Below are positions 35,896 to 45,004 of a DNA stretch of 64,000 nucleotides, in pieces. Below the pieces are notes generated by a model, which saw only the letters and a list, made by a program, of their open reading frames with translations, did no database searches and was not told the DNA's origin. The DNA is from an uncultured Aequorivita sp. (GTDB lineage Bacteria > Bacteroidota > Bacteroidia > Flavobacteriales > Flavobacteriaceae), in assembly GCA_937125455.1 (NCBI GenBank), contig CAKZLK010000059.1, forward strand, positions 115,221-179,220, written 5' to 3'. The first letter of the stretch is position 1. The number at the start of each line of letters is the position of its first letter. Made by a program: the position numbers and the translations under genes.

Positions 35896-37299
35896 CTAAA
35901 CGTGCAATGATCTATCATCAGTCGCAGCAAGCGCCGCTTCTTTAACTGCTTCTGCATACGTTGGGTGTGCATGGCTCATTCTTGCAATATCTTCCGCACT
36001 TGCACGGAATTCCATTGCTGTGACCGCTTCCGCGATTAAGTCTGCAACTCGTGCACCAACCATATGAACGCCCAAAACCTCATCAGTTTTTTTATCGGAA
36101 AGAATTTTCACAAACCCATCCGTATCACCACTGGCACGGCTTCTTCCCAAAGCGCGCATCGGGAATTGGCCACTTTTATATTCTACTTTTGTTTCTTTAA
36201 GTTGTTCCTCTGTTTTTCCAACGGAGGCGACTTCTGGCCAAGTGTAAACCACCCCAGGAATTAAGTTATAATCAATATGTGGTTTCTGTCCAGCAATTAT
36301 TTCAGCTACTAAAACCCCCTCTTCTGAAGCTTTGTGCGCAAGCATTGCGCCACGAACCACATCACCAATAGCGTAAATGTTTTTAATATTTGTTTGAAGA
36401 TGCTCGTTTACGTCAATCATTCCTCGTTCAGTGATTTTAACACCGGCATTTTCAGCTTTTAAACCATCGGTATAAGGTTTTCTTCCGACACAAACCAAGC
36501 AATAATCACCTTTAAAAGTAACTTCTTTATCGTTTTTATCGGTTGCGGTAACGGTAACTTCTTTTCCTTTTTTAGAAACTGCAGAAACTTTATGCGAAAC
36601 GTAAAATTTCACCCCTTGTTTCTTCATTACCTTCATCAATTCCTTACTCTGTGATGAATCCATTGTTGGAATGATTCGGTCCATATATTCAACTACAGAA
36701 ACTTCCGAGCCCAAACGGTTATATACTTGACCAAGTTCTAATCCAATAACGCCACCGCCAATCACAACAAGGTGTTTTGGGATTTCTTTTAGACTTAATG
36801 CTTCGGTAGAAGTTATAATTCTATCCTTGTCCAATTTTATAAAAGGAAGTGTTGCTGGTTTACTGCCAGTAGCAATGATTGTATTTTTCGCTTCAATGGT
36901 TTCCTTTTTCTTCCCATTGGTGATTTCAATATGGGTTGCATCCTTAAAGGCCCCCATACCAGTGAAAACGTCAATTTTGTTTTTATCCATCAAAAACGCA
37001 ATTCCCTTAGTAGTTTGATCCACTACCGAAGCTTTGCGTTCTATCATTTTTTTGAAATTCAATTTTATTTCACCCGGAATTTCGATACCGTGATCTTCAA
37101 AATGTTTCATGGCATCTTCGTAATGATGCGAAGAATCCAACAAGGCCTTGCTTGGAATACATCCTACGTTTAGGCAAGTTCCACCCAAAACATCATATTT
37201 TTCAATGATTGCGGTTTTCATCCCTAATTGTGCGCAACGGATTGCCGCTACATAGCCGCCAGGACCTGAACCAATTACTGCTACATCATAAGTGCTCAT
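35896..37299 (-). CDS. lpdA: Dihydrolipoyl dehydrogenase
   Basis: 467 residues. The FAD-binding GSGPGG is at residues 10-15. The redox-active disulfide is Cys42/Cys47 in GGTCLNVGCIPSK. The NAD-binding motif is VVIGGGVIGLELG, the second FAD motif is IYAIGDVV, and the catalytic His-Glu pair is in HAHPTYAEAVKEA near the C-terminus. It reoxidises lipoyl groups of the pyruvate and 2-oxoglutarate dehydrogenase complexes. The gene is alone, with no E1/E2 genes nearby, as is common in this group. Confidence 0.96.
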   Translation of the reverse strand: MSTYDVAVIGSGPGGYVAAIRCAQLGMKTAIIEKYDVLGGTCLNVGCIPSKALLDSSHHYEDAMKHFEDHGIEIPGEIKLNFKKMIERKASVVDQTTKGIAFLMDKNKIDVFTGMGAFKDATHIEITNGKKKETIEAKNTIIATGSKPATLPFIKLDKDRIITSTEALSLKEIPKHLVVIGGGVIGLELGQVYNRLGSEVSVVEYMDRIIPTMDSSQSKELMKVMKKQGVKFYVSHKVSAVSKKGKEVTVTATDKNDKEVTFKGDYCLVCVGRKPYTDGLKAENAGVKITERGMIDVNEHLQTNIKNIYAIGDVVRGAMLAHKASEEGVLVAEIIAGQKPHIDYNLIPGVVYTWPEVASVGKTEEQLKETKVEYKSGQFPMRALGRSRASGDTDGFVKILSDKKTDEVLGVHMVGARVADLIAEAVTAMEFRASAEDIARMSHAHPTYAEAVKEAALAATDDRSLHV

Positions 37300-37474
37300 A
37301 AAGTATTTTCTTTTAAATTGAAGTGCAAATTTAACAGTTAAAGCTTAGATAGTAAAAGTTATAATCAATAAATTAAGGCTATTCAGAAAACAAAACTTTC
37401 AAAAGGAACTCATTTATAATTTGACCACTCTTTTAAATTTTCGCAAATTTGCCAAACAATCAAAAAACACAATT

Positions 37475-38674
37475 ATGGCTTTTAAACCAGCAGACAAAAT
37501 TCAGGACTTACAATACTTTGGAGAATTTGGCGGCGTCAATCCCTCAATTTCTGATTCTTCCACATATACTTTTCTTTCAGCGAAAACCATGTTCGACACG
37601 TTTGAAGGAAACGCAGATGGCTGTTATTTATATTCGCGCCACTCTACCCCTTCCAATCTTTATTTAGGGCAAGCTTTGGCGGCAATGGAAGGAACCGAAA
37701 CGGCAAACGTAGCTGCTAGTGGAATGGGAGCTATAACCCCAGCTATTCTTCAACTTTGCAAAGCGGGCGATCATATCGTTTCTAGCCGAACTATTTATGG
37801 AGGAACGTATGCTTTCTTGAAAAACTTCGCACCGCGTTTAAATATTGAAACTTCTTTTGTAGATATTACCAAACTCGATTTGGTTGAAGGTGCTATTTCT
37901 GAAAATACAAAAATTATTTACTGCGAAGCCGTAAGCAACCCACTTTTGGAAATTGCCGATATTGAAGCACTTTCAAAAATTGCGAAGAAACACGGATTGC
38001 AGTTATTGGTCGACAATACATTTTCACCGTTGAGCATTTCTCCAGCGGAATTGGGAGCAGATATTGTTTTACATAGTTTAACAAAATTTATAAACGGTAG
38101 TAGTGACACCATGGGTGGTGTAACCTGTGGCACACAGGAGTTTATTGATAGCCTTAGAAGTGTAAACGATGGCGCCAATATGCTTCTAGGTCCTGCAATG
38201 GACAGTTTGCGAGCAGCTTCTATTCTGAAAAATTTGAGAACACTTCACATTAGAATAAAACAACACAGCGAAAATGCATTGTATTTAGCCGAAAAGTTTG
38301 AGGCGGATGGTTTGAAAACTGTTTATCCTGGTTTGAAATCACATACAGGCCATGAGCTTTTCAAGAAAATGATGAACAAAGAATATGGATTTGGTGGCAT
38401 GCTGACGATTGATGCTGGAAATATTGAAAAAGCAAACGAACTGATGGAAATGATGCAGGAACGCAATCTTGGCTATTTGGCTGTGAGTTTAGGTTTTTAT
38501 AAAACCTTGTTTAGCGCACCTGGCTCTTCCACGTCTTCTGAAATTCCAGAAGAGGAGCAAAAAGAAATGGGCCTTAGCGATGGATTGATTCGCTTTTCAA
38601 TAGGTTTGGACAATGATATTGCCCGTACCTATACAATGATGAACGAATGTATGAAAGAGGTTGGTATTTTATAA
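37475..38674 (+). CDS. Cys/Met-metabolism PLP enzyme (trans-sulfuration/methionine gamma-lyase-like)
   Basis: About 399 residues from the ATG at 37475. An upstream TTG at 37421 would add a basic, poorly conserved leader, so I prefer the ATG. The PLP-binding Lys is in HSLTKFINGSSDTMGG. The phosphate-binding region is ASGMGAITPAIL, and an active-site Tyr is in YSRHSTPSN. The C-terminal motif is RFSIGLDN. Family members are cystathionine gamma-synthase/lyase, methionine gamma-lyase or O-acetylhomoserine sulfhydrylase; the exact reaction cannot be told from the sequence alone. Confidence 0.9.
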   Translation: MAFKPADKIQDLQYFGEFGGVNPSISDSSTYTFLSAKTMFDTFEGNADGCYLYSRHSTPSNLYLGQALAAMEGTETANVAASGMGAITPAILQLCKAGDHIVSSRTIYGGTYAFLKNFAPRLNIETSFVDITKLDLVEGAISENTKIIYCEAVSNPLLEIADIEALSKIAKKHGLQLLVDNTFSPLSISPAELGADIVLHSLTKFINGSSDTMGGVTCGTQEFIDSLRSVNDGANMLLGPAMDSLRAASILKNLRTLHIRIKQHSENALYLAEKFEADGLKTVYPGLKSHTGHELFKKMMNKEYGFGGMLTIDAGNIEKANELMEMMQERNLGYLAVSLGFYKTLFSAPGSSTSSEIPEEEQKEMGLSDGLIRFSIGLDNDIARTYTMMNECMKEVGIL

Positions 38675-38698
38675 TTTGAAATTTCTTCAGAATAAAAA

Positions 38699-38727
38699 AA
38701 ACTCCTGATTAACAGTCAGGAGTTTTT
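38699..38727. terminator. Bidirectional terminator
   Basis: ACTCCTGA (38701-38708) pairs with TCAGGAGT (38716-38723), preceded by A7 and followed by T5. It separates the PLP enzyme gene from the convergent surface-protein gene. Confidence 0.85.
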
Positions 38728-38750
38728 ATTCAAAGTTTAATAACTTATTA

Positions 38751-40301
38751 TTAATTTGCCTTGACCAATTCAATATTTAAGTAGGTGCCATCGGCAATGG
38801 TCCTCACATTACTATCTTGAGGTGTATCCGTAAAAATATAAACCTGCTCATTTGCATTAAAATGAATCATTTTGGTTAGCGTAGCCGAAACCTTATCCCC
38901 ATTCCCCATAAAAACGTAGGTCGTAGAGCCTGGTATAAAGTTAGAGTTCCATCCTTTGGCAAGGCTGAACTTTATATTTAAATCGCTCCCTCCTATTTTT
39001 TCTATTGCAACGGCATAAGTTATACGATAAGTTCCTGCTTTAATAACCTGAACATTATTTGAATTAACAGTAATATTTTCAGAAGAAGCTGTTGTCCCAA
39101 AATTAATCGGGCTCCAAGGATTTAAATTCTGTGAACCTGTCGCATATATATCTGCATAAGCAGAATTTCCTAATTGAGGAAAGGAAGTCCAAGTAGCATT
39201 TCCACTGGCGTCAGAAGTTAAAATCTTACCAGCTCCTTGGGTACCGTCCGAAATTTTAAGCGTTCCATTCTGAAGTTTTAGCGTACCGTCTATTTTAATA
39301 TTTCCCTTAACCTCCAATTTTTCGGTAGGATTACTGGTTCCTATACCAACCTTAGTGGCATCCCAAGATGAAAGACTTGAATTATTTCCTATAATTATTG
39401 TATTGGGATTATTGGCTATGGAACCATTTCCTATTGCTACTGCATTTTGTGCGCTCGCGTTTGAATTATTTCCCAAGGCGGAGCTGTTAGCGCCAGTTGA
39501 GATACTGCTTGTGCCAATTGCCAGTGCATATTGCCCTGTCGCCTTTGAAGAGGTGCCTATTGCAGAACTATTTTCTCCCGTTGCCTCACTATTGGTGCCG
39601 ACTGCCAAGGTATTGTTATTGGTTGTAGCTTTAGCATTTACACCAATTGCGGTAGCTTGAAAACTGGATGCAGTTGCTGAATTACCCAGCGCAAGCGTGC
39701 TGTTGCTTGTTATTGCTTTTGCGTTATATCCTAAGGCTGCCGACTGAAAGCCCGAAGCAGTTGCTGAGGCACCCACTGCAGTAGCTTGATTGCTATTTGC
39801 TGCGTTGGCGTTTGTGCCTATTGCAATGGAGTTATTTTCATTGGCCACTGCCCCATACCCTAGTGCCATCCCGCCGTGGGGATCAAATAATGCAAACCGA
39901 CTGTTATTTACTTTAAAATTAAGCGCGATATAATTTGTAGTGCCTAAAAATTTGTTGCCATCCACATTATTTCCATTCAAGGACCAGCCATCACTACTGC
40001 CCCCCGTTCCCAACGAACCTCCAGAAATAGTATTCCAAGTGCTGCCGTTCCAGAAATAAAAACCTGGATTAAGATCAGCTGTTGTTGCGGTATTGTAGAC
40101 AAGAAGGCTAACGGCGGGGTTTAAAATTGTAGTGTTGTCTGCAGTGCCCGTTAGCGCCACGCGGGGAAAGAGTACGCCCTTATCGGTGGCCGAAATATCA
40201 AGCATACTTGATGGATCTGGAGAAGTGGTATTAATACCAACTTGTGAAAAACTTAAAAAGGAGAAAAGGAATAATACTAAAAAGATGTAGGGAGTTTTCA
40301 T
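38751..40301 (-). CDS. Surface protein with YadA-head-like repeats
   Basis: 516 residues with a signal peptide (MKTPYIFLVLFLFSFLSFS). The N-terminus (VGINTTSPDPSSMLDI) is typical of a Bacteroidota family with a cell-surface or fibre role. Residues about 145-310 hold roughly a dozen 14-residue repeats of the AIGxxAxAxG type (AVGASATASG, ALGYNAKAIT, AIGTSSKATG), like the left-handed helical head of YadA trimeric adhesins. Another VGIGTSNPTEKLEVKG block follows, then a C-terminal beta domain resembling C1q/TNF-type folds (YRITYAVAIEK, FNANEQVYIF). No YadA membrane anchor is present, so its attachment differs from true autotransporters. Confidence 0.82.
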   Translation of the reverse strand: MKTPYIFLVLFLFSFLSFSQVGINTTSPDPSSMLDISATDKGVLFPRVALTGTADNTTILNPAVSLLVYNTATTADLNPGFYFWNGSTWNTISGGSLGTGGSSDGWSLNGNNVDGNKFLGTTNYIALNFKVNNSRFALFDPHGGMALGYGAVANENNSIAIGTNANAANSNQATAVGASATASGFQSAALGYNAKAITSNSTLALGNSATASSFQATAIGVNAKATTNNNTLAVGTNSEATGENSSAIGTSSKATGQYALAIGTSSISTGANSSALGNNSNASAQNAVAIGNGSIANNPNTIIIGNNSSLSSWDATKVGIGTSNPTEKLEVKGNIKIDGTLKLQNGTLKISDGTQGAGKILTSDASGNATWTSFPQLGNSAYADIYATGSQNLNPWSPINFGTTASSENITVNSNNVQVIKAGTYRITYAVAIEKIGGSDLNIKFSLAKGWNSNFIPGSTTYVFMGNGDKVSATLTKMIHFNANEQVYIFTDTPQDSNVRTIADGTYLNIELVKAN

Positions 40302-40622
40302 TATAAATTTAATTGATTTGGGTGTGCAAACGTACTATCCCTTATAAACTCTTCTAAATCTTTTCGATATAACCTTTTATAAACTCGTTAAAATGTTGAT
40401 TTGAGTGATTTGCAAGCCTTTATGCGTAAGAATATTCCTATATTTTTTATGTTGGTGAAACGATTTACAACTTGTTATAGGAGCTTCCATTAAACTGTCC
40501 TTCCCTTCGATAAAGTCAGGGAAAGCTACCACTCAGGACAGGCCGCTCAGGGTAAACTATACATTTTTTAGCCACTGCGCTTGCTATAATTCACGCGGTC
40601 ACCGATTTAGAATTTAATATGA
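40302..40622. other. Gene-free stretch with a REP-like hairpin
   Basis: 321 bp without a credible gene. The first part is the leader of the minus-strand surface-protein gene. At about 40495-40552 a GC-richer patch (CTTCGATAAAGTCAGGGAAA, with ACTGTCC and GGACAGG inverted) looks like a degenerate copy of the CTTCGACTnnGCTCAGG-type dispersed repeats of Bacteroidota; that comparison is from memory. It could also help terminate other transcripts. Confidence 0.4.
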
Positions 40623-41477
40623 TCAATTTTTTATTCTGTCTGGCCAGATATTTGGTAATTCGCCACTAAAACCCATTATAGGAAGCTTATCAATTAATTC
40701 CATATCTGTTGTAGTCAATTCAAAATCGAACAGCTTGATATTTTCCGCTATTCTTTTGGGCGATGTTGATTTTGGAATAACTATTACTTCATGCTGAATT
40801 ATCCATCGCAAACAAACTTGTGAAACCGATCTATTGTATTTTTTAGCGATTGTTTCCAAAACTTCCTTTTCAAAAACTTTCCCTCTTGCTAAAGGCGACC
40901 AAGATTCAACAGCTATACCTTGTTTTTTGCAGTACGCCACTAATTCCTGCTGCCAATAGCCTGGATGAAACTCTATTTGGTTAATTGCTGGAATTACATT
41001 GGCGGTTTTAAATAAAGTTTCTAAATGTTCCTGAAAAAAATTACTTACCCCAATGGATTTTATTTTGCCTTCAGCTTGTAACTCTTCCATTGCCCGCCAA
41101 CTATCGGCATTCGCTTTTTGCCAGTTTTGGTAATTTTTAGCATTAGCAGGCCAATGTATTAAGTATAAATCGATATAGTCTAGATTTAGTCTTTGTAAAG
41201 AATTTTCAAACTCCTTTTTAGTTGATTCATACCCTAAATGCTCGCGCCATAATTTAGTAGTTATAAAAAGCTGTTCTCTTGGTATTCCGCTCATTTTAAT
41301 TCCTTTTCCCACAGCTTCTTCATTCCCATAAATTGCCGCAGTATCAATTAAGGAATACCCTTTTGAAATTGCGGAGGCAACAGCTTCAATTCCTTCTTGA
41401 TCCGTAGATTTATACGTTCCAAATCCTACTATTGGTATTTTATGCCCATCATTCAAGCTTAATTCCTTTATTCTCAT
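40623..41477 (-). CDS. Aldo/keto reductase
   Basis: 284 residues, TIM-barrel family AKR. The motif GFGTYK leads to the catalytic residues Asp in LIDTAAIYGNE (Asp and Tyr), Lys in TTKLW and His in YLIHWP. The NADPH-binding loop is VIPKSTSPKRI. It reduces an aldehyde or ketone in the cytoplasm; the AKR5-type (2,5-diketo-gluconate reductase-like) subgroup is most similar. Start MRIKELSLNDGHKIP is standard. Substrate unknown. Confidence 0.92.
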   Translation of the reverse strand: MRIKELSLNDGHKIPIVGFGTYKSTDQEGIEAVASAISKGYSLIDTAAIYGNEEAVGKGIKMSGIPREQLFITTKLWREHLGYESTKKEFENSLQRLNLDYIDLYLIHWPANAKNYQNWQKANADSWRAMEELQAEGKIKSIGVSNFFQEHLETLFKTANVIPAINQIEFHPGYWQQELVAYCKKQGIAVESWSPLARGKVFEKEVLETIAKKYNRSVSQVCLRWIIQHEVIVIPKSTSPKRIAENIKLFDFELTTTDMELIDKLPIMGFSGELPNIWPDRIKN

Positions 41478-41556
41478 TGCATAAATTTCTTAAATCAGTT
41501 TTCTAGTAATAGTTCAAATGTAATAAATTTTTAGCCTTAGACTGAAAGCTGAAGGC

Positions 41557-41597
41557 ATTAGGGATTAGGGATTAGGGATTAGGGATTAGGGATTAGG
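41557..41597. repeat. Tandem heptanucleotide (ATTAGGG)n
   Basis: Five perfect ATTAGGG units followed by ATTAGG, 41 bp in all. The unit is a rotation of the vertebrate telomere repeat plus one A, but that is a coincidence of composition. The tract is perfect, so it is probably young or length-variable. Confidence 0.95.
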
Positions 41598-42067
41598 CAA
41601 AATTAACCTTTTATAACAATCCAAAAATTCAACCATCCAGCAAACTATTCAGCTAACAATCAATACAAGCTTTCAGTTCCTCGGCCAATACATGCAATAT
41701 CCCGCTAGTACGTGATTGCATTGCGTAACTTTTCTACTCAGCCCCATGCTAATGCGAGAACCCGACCGGTCTTTTGAAAAGTGTTCCCATTAGTAAAAAA
41801 CATTTGCAATGCGAACCAATTAATTTTAAGAGTTTCACTCGTCCTTTTCTAAGATTCAACACGCTAGACAAATCTAATACGACGGAATTGAATACTTCAG
41901 GGAAAACCGTAACCATTAAAAAATTATTTTTAAAGTCGGATTCTTTAAATCATTTTGTTAGATGAACAAATAAGTCTTGACTTTAGTTCATACTGAGTAT
42001 TTCGTCTACGCTCAATATAGACTTAGTCAAAGTAATCGACCAGATATTGTAATTATGAAGTGGGAAA

Positions 42068-42116
42068 TACGAACGACGAGGTACGAACGAGGAGGTACGA
42101 AGGATGAAGTATGAGG
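42068..42116. repeat. Degenerate 14-bp (2 x 7) repeat, TACGAACGAnGAGG type
   Basis: Units at 42068 (TACGAACGACGAGG), 42082 (TACGAACGAGGAGG) and 42096 (TACGAAGGATGAAG), then the half unit TATGAGG. A related patch lies at 42415-42442 (TATGAGCGACGAGG, CGCGAATGGCGAAG). Spacing is exactly 14 in each case. Confidence 0.85.
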
Positions 42117-42135
42117 CTCCCCAAAGGCAAAATCA

Positions 42136-42184
42136 CAAAACCCAAATGACAAATCCCAAATAACAAAAGACAAATTACAAATAC
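42136..42184. repeat. Heptad repeat CAAAWNN
   Basis: Seven consecutive 7-bp units from 42136: CAAAACC, CAAATGA, CAAATCC, CAAATAA, CAAAAGA, CAAATTA, CAAATAC. The first four or five bases are fixed and the last two vary freely. Confidence 0.8.
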
Positions 42185-42222
42185 TACATATTAACAATTA
42201 AACAATACAACAAAAAATGGCT

Positions 42223-42387
42223 GCCAATGCATACTTTAAGTGCTACCAATATATACTTTATATCGCGCCAATGCATAGGTTATAGTCTGCTAATGGGTAG
42301 TTTAGAAGGGTCAAGAGTATGGCGAATGTATGGTTTAAGCTACGTTAATGGTACCCAAAAGCTAGGTTAAGGCTACTTTCACAGTAT
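42223..42387. repeat. Degenerate 22-bp tandem repeat
   Basis: Units start at 42223, 42245, 42267, 42289, then after a 33-bp step at 42322, 42344 and 42366. The shared core is YAATGYATAnnTTA (GCCAATGCATACTTTA, GCCAATGCATAGGTTA, GCGAATGTATGGTTTA). Spacing is exactly 22 in all steps but one, although individual units have diverged considerably. Confidence 0.75.
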
Positions 42388-42646
42388 AATAATCTTTTGA
42401 AAGTGACGACCAGGTATGAGCGACGAGGCGCGAATGGCGAAGTACAAAGTGGAAAGTCCGAAAGAGGAAAGAACAAAAGGACGAAAGGATATAAGAAAGA
42501 CACCCGGAACGGACAACTGATAGCGTTAGCTTATCAGCGTTGACGGTTTCACTTAAAAAAAAGCCATCCACCAATACGAAGGAAGATAAAATTTGCATAG
42601 CTTTTTACAAAATCGTAACATTACATTCCATTTTTAAAACTTCCCT

Positions 42647-44143
42647 ATGCAAAGTCAAGAAATAAAACCCACCGACCCCAAAGATGATCAAGTAGTAGAA
42701 AACATAGAATTGAATATTTGGGAAGCGTTGATCCCTGTGTTTGCGCTTATAGGCATGTTGGCATATAATGTTTACACTTATGGAAGCGATGCGCTAAGTG
42801 GATCAAATCAATTCGTGCTTTTACTCGGTGGCGCTGTAGCAGCTATTGTTGGTTTTTTCAACAAAGTGAGTTTTGACCAGATGCTAGAAGAAGTGGCGGT
42901 TAATATAAAGTCTACCGCAAGCGCTATTTTAATTTTATTAATGGTTGGTGCATTGGCTGGAACTTGGCTTATTAGCGGCATTATTCCAACTATGATTTAT
43001 TACGGTCTGCAGGTTTTGAACCCCACGATTTTTTTGGCAGCTTGTGTTATTATTTGCGCTATTATTTCCGTTGCAACTGGAAGTAGCTGGACAACTTCAG
43101 CCACTGTAGGTATTGCCTTAATAGGTATTGCTGATGCTTTACATGTTCCTTTGGGAATGACTGCTGGAGCAGTACTTTCGGGAGCTTATTTTGGAGATAA
43201 AATTTCACCTATGAGCGATACAACAAACCTTGCCCCAGCTATGGCAGGAACAGATTTGTTTACCCACATTCGCTACATGCTTTATACCACGACACCTACA
43301 ATAATAGTTACCCTAATTGTTTTTATAATCATTGGTTTAAATTTAGATACTACCGGAAAGGCAGATACACATTTAATTTTGGCTGCAGTAAAGGATGCAA
43401 TAAACATAAGTCCATGGTTATTTGTAGTTCCGATTATTGTTATTGGATTGATTATTTTAAAAACTTCACCATTGATTGCATTATTAATAGGAACACTTTT
43501 AGGAGGTTTGGCTGCTCTAATATTTCAACCGGAAATTGTAACGTCTATTGGTGGAGGGACCCACTTAGATTTTCAAACCGCCTATAAAGGAATTATGAAT
43601 GCTATTACAGTTGAAACGACTATTCCTACCGAAAATGAAGCACTGAAAGGACTTTTCACTGCTGGTGGAATGAGTAAAATGATGGGAACCATTTGGTTAA
43701 TTCTATGCGCTATGACTTTTGGAGGAATTATGGATGCCATTGGAGCCTTGGCAACAATTAGCAAGGCATTGTTAAAATTGTTCCATACTACTTTTGGTCT
43801 TTTTGCCAGTACCGTTGTTAGTTGCTTGGCTTTAAACGTAACGGCAAGCGATCAATACCTTGCCATTGTTATCCCCGGAAAAATGTATGCTAAGGCTTTT
43901 AAAGATAAAGGACTTGCTCCCGAAAATCTTTCACGAACTCTTGAAGATTCAGGTACGGTAACTTCAGTGCTTGTTCCTTGGAATACTTGTGGAGCCTACC
44001 AAAGCAGTGTTTTGGGCGTTGACACATTTCATTATGCTGGCTATGCTATTTTTAACTGGTTAAGTCCGTTTATGACACTTCTTTTTGCCGCCTTCAAAAT
44101 AAAAATAAGACAACTCTCAGAGGCAAAAAAAGCTACAACCTAA
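42647..44143 (+). CDS. nhaC: Na+/H+ antiporter, NhaC family
   Basis: 498 residues, about 12 membrane helices. NhaC hallmarks include the segment ATGSSWTTSATVGIALIGIAD, GAVLSGAYFGDKISPMSDTTNLAPA (with the conserved Asp residues) and a C-terminal TASDQYLAIVIPGKMY. It exchanges external protons for internal sodium in the inner membrane, as expected for a marine or salt-exposed organism. The ATG at 42647 starts a hydrophilic leader of about 25 residues before the first helix. Confidence 0.93.
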   Translation: MQSQEIKPTDPKDDQVVENIELNIWEALIPVFALIGMLAYNVYTYGSDALSGSNQFVLLLGGAVAAIVGFFNKVSFDQMLEEVAVNIKSTASAILILLMVGALAGTWLISGIIPTMIYYGLQVLNPTIFLAACVIICAIISVATGSSWTTSATVGIALIGIADALHVPLGMTAGAVLSGAYFGDKISPMSDTTNLAPAMAGTDLFTHIRYMLYTTTPTIIVTLIVFIIIGLNLDTTGKADTHLILAAVKDAINISPWLFVVPIIVIGLIILKTSPLIALLIGTLLGGLAALIFQPEIVTSIGGGTHLDFQTAYKGIMNAITVETTIPTENEALKGLFTAGGMSKMMGTIWLILCAMTFGGIMDAIGALATISKALLKLFHTTFGLFASTVVSCLALNVTASDQYLAIVIPGKMYAKAFKDKGLAPENLSRTLEDSGTVTSVLVPWNTCGAYQSSVLGVDTFHYAGYAIFNWLSPFMTLLFAAFKIKIRQLSEAKKATT

Positions 44144-44258
44144 ATTATATTTTTCGTAAATATTTAAAATTTGAGTATCCAAAATATTAGCATCTATTTT
44201 CACTATACTTTAATAAAATTTTAAATAGTGTTTACTTTTTATTCTTTTTTTGAATAGG

Positions 44259-44266
44259 TACTTTTG
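44259..44266 (+). promoter_or_regulatory. -7 box of the peroxiredoxin gene
   Basis: TACTTTTG matches TAnnTTTG exactly, 37 bp before the ATG at 44304. Confidence 0.5.
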
Positions 44267-44303
44267 CACCATCAAAAAAAAATAAATTTTAAACGAAAAA
44301 TAT

Positions 44304-44948
44304 ATGACCCTAGTAGGAAAAAAATTTCCAAATTTAGCTGTTAACGCAATAAACAACAAAGGCGTTACTCAAAACATAAATATTCTTGAAACCGCAAAAA
44401 AAGAAGGTAAAAAAGTAATTCTTTTTTGGTACCCAAAGGACTTTACGTTTGTTTGCCCAACAGAGCTTCACGCTTTTCAATCAGCCTTAGAAGAGTTTGA
44501 AAAGAGAAATACTATTGTAATAGGAGCATCTTGTGATTCTGCTGAAGTTCACTTTGCTTGGTTAAACACCCCAAAAAATAACGGCGGAATTGAAGGCGTT
44601 ACCTATCCCATTCTTGCAGATACAAACCGAAATCTTTCTTCACAATTAGGAATTTTGGACAGCACTAACGAGCGCTATGATGAGGAAACTGGAATGCTAT
44701 TAATTGATGGCGATAATGTAACTTACCGCGCCACTTATTTAATTGATGAGGAAGGAACCGTTTTTCACGAAAGTGTAAACCATATGCCTCTAGGGAGAAA
44801 TGTTTCAGAATTTTTAAGATTGATAGATGCATATTCACACGTTCAGAAAAATGGTGAGGTTTGTCCAGCAAACTGGCAAGAAGGCGAAACCGCAATGAAT
44901 GCAAACCGTGAAGGTGTTGCTGATTATCTTACCCACCAATTAAATTAA
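44304..44948 (+). CDS. 2-Cys peroxiredoxin (AhpC/Prx1 type)
   Basis: 214 residues. The peroxidatic Cys51 lies in KDFTFVCPTE and the resolving Cys in GEVCPANW near residue 170. The Arg of the active site is in DTNRNLS or nearby. It reduces hydrogen peroxide and organic hydroperoxides in the cytoplasm, probably recycled by thioredoxin because no ahpF is nearby. It has its own promoter box and a terminator. Confidence 0.93.
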   Translation: MTLVGKKFPNLAVNAINNKGVTQNINILETAKKEGKKVILFWYPKDFTFVCPTELHAFQSALEEFEKRNTIVIGASCDSAEVHFAWLNTPKNNGGIEGVTYPILADTNRNLSSQLGILDSTNERYDEETGMLLIDGDNVTYRATYLIDEEGTVFHESVNHMPLGRNVSEFLRLIDAYSHVQKNGEVCPANWQEGETAMNANREGVADYLTHQLN

Positions 44949-44974
44949 TAAATTAATTATCGATATTGAAAAAG

Positions 44975-45004
44975 TCCTTTTCCATTGTGAAAAGGATTTT
45001 TTTT
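44975..45004 (+). terminator. Intrinsic terminator after the peroxiredoxin gene
   Basis: TCCTTTTC (44975-44982) pairs with GAAAAGGA (44989-44996) around CATTGT, followed by T8. It lies between the peroxiredoxin and tpx genes. Confidence 0.85.

Larger units (their letters stand above)
41478..42646. other. 1.17 kb gene-free region packed with short-period repeats
   Basis: I find no gene here. Short frames of 63 and 78 codons exist but lack family resemblance or usable start regions. The region contains, in order: an ATTAGGG tract (41557-41597), a CGAAnGA-type 7/14-bp tract (42068-42116), a CAAATNN heptad tract (42136-42184), a degenerate 22-bp tandem repeat (42223-42387) and a further 14-bp repeat patch (42415-42442). 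It separates the aldo/keto reductase gene from nhaC. Confidence 0.7.

Noticed and set aside
37421..37474. TTG start of the PLP enzyme at 37421
   Set aside because: The added residues are basic and unlike the family; the ATG at 37475 is better placed.
41774..41965. 63-codon frame in the repeat region
   Set aside because: No family resemblance, composition as in the surrounding non-coding DNA.
41557..42387. Possible CRISPR array
   Set aside because: Units are directly adjacent or have no unique spacers of regular size, and no cas genes are present.
42362..42598. 78-codon minus-strand frame
   Set aside because: It runs through the 14-bp and 22-bp repeat tracts and has no recognisable domain.
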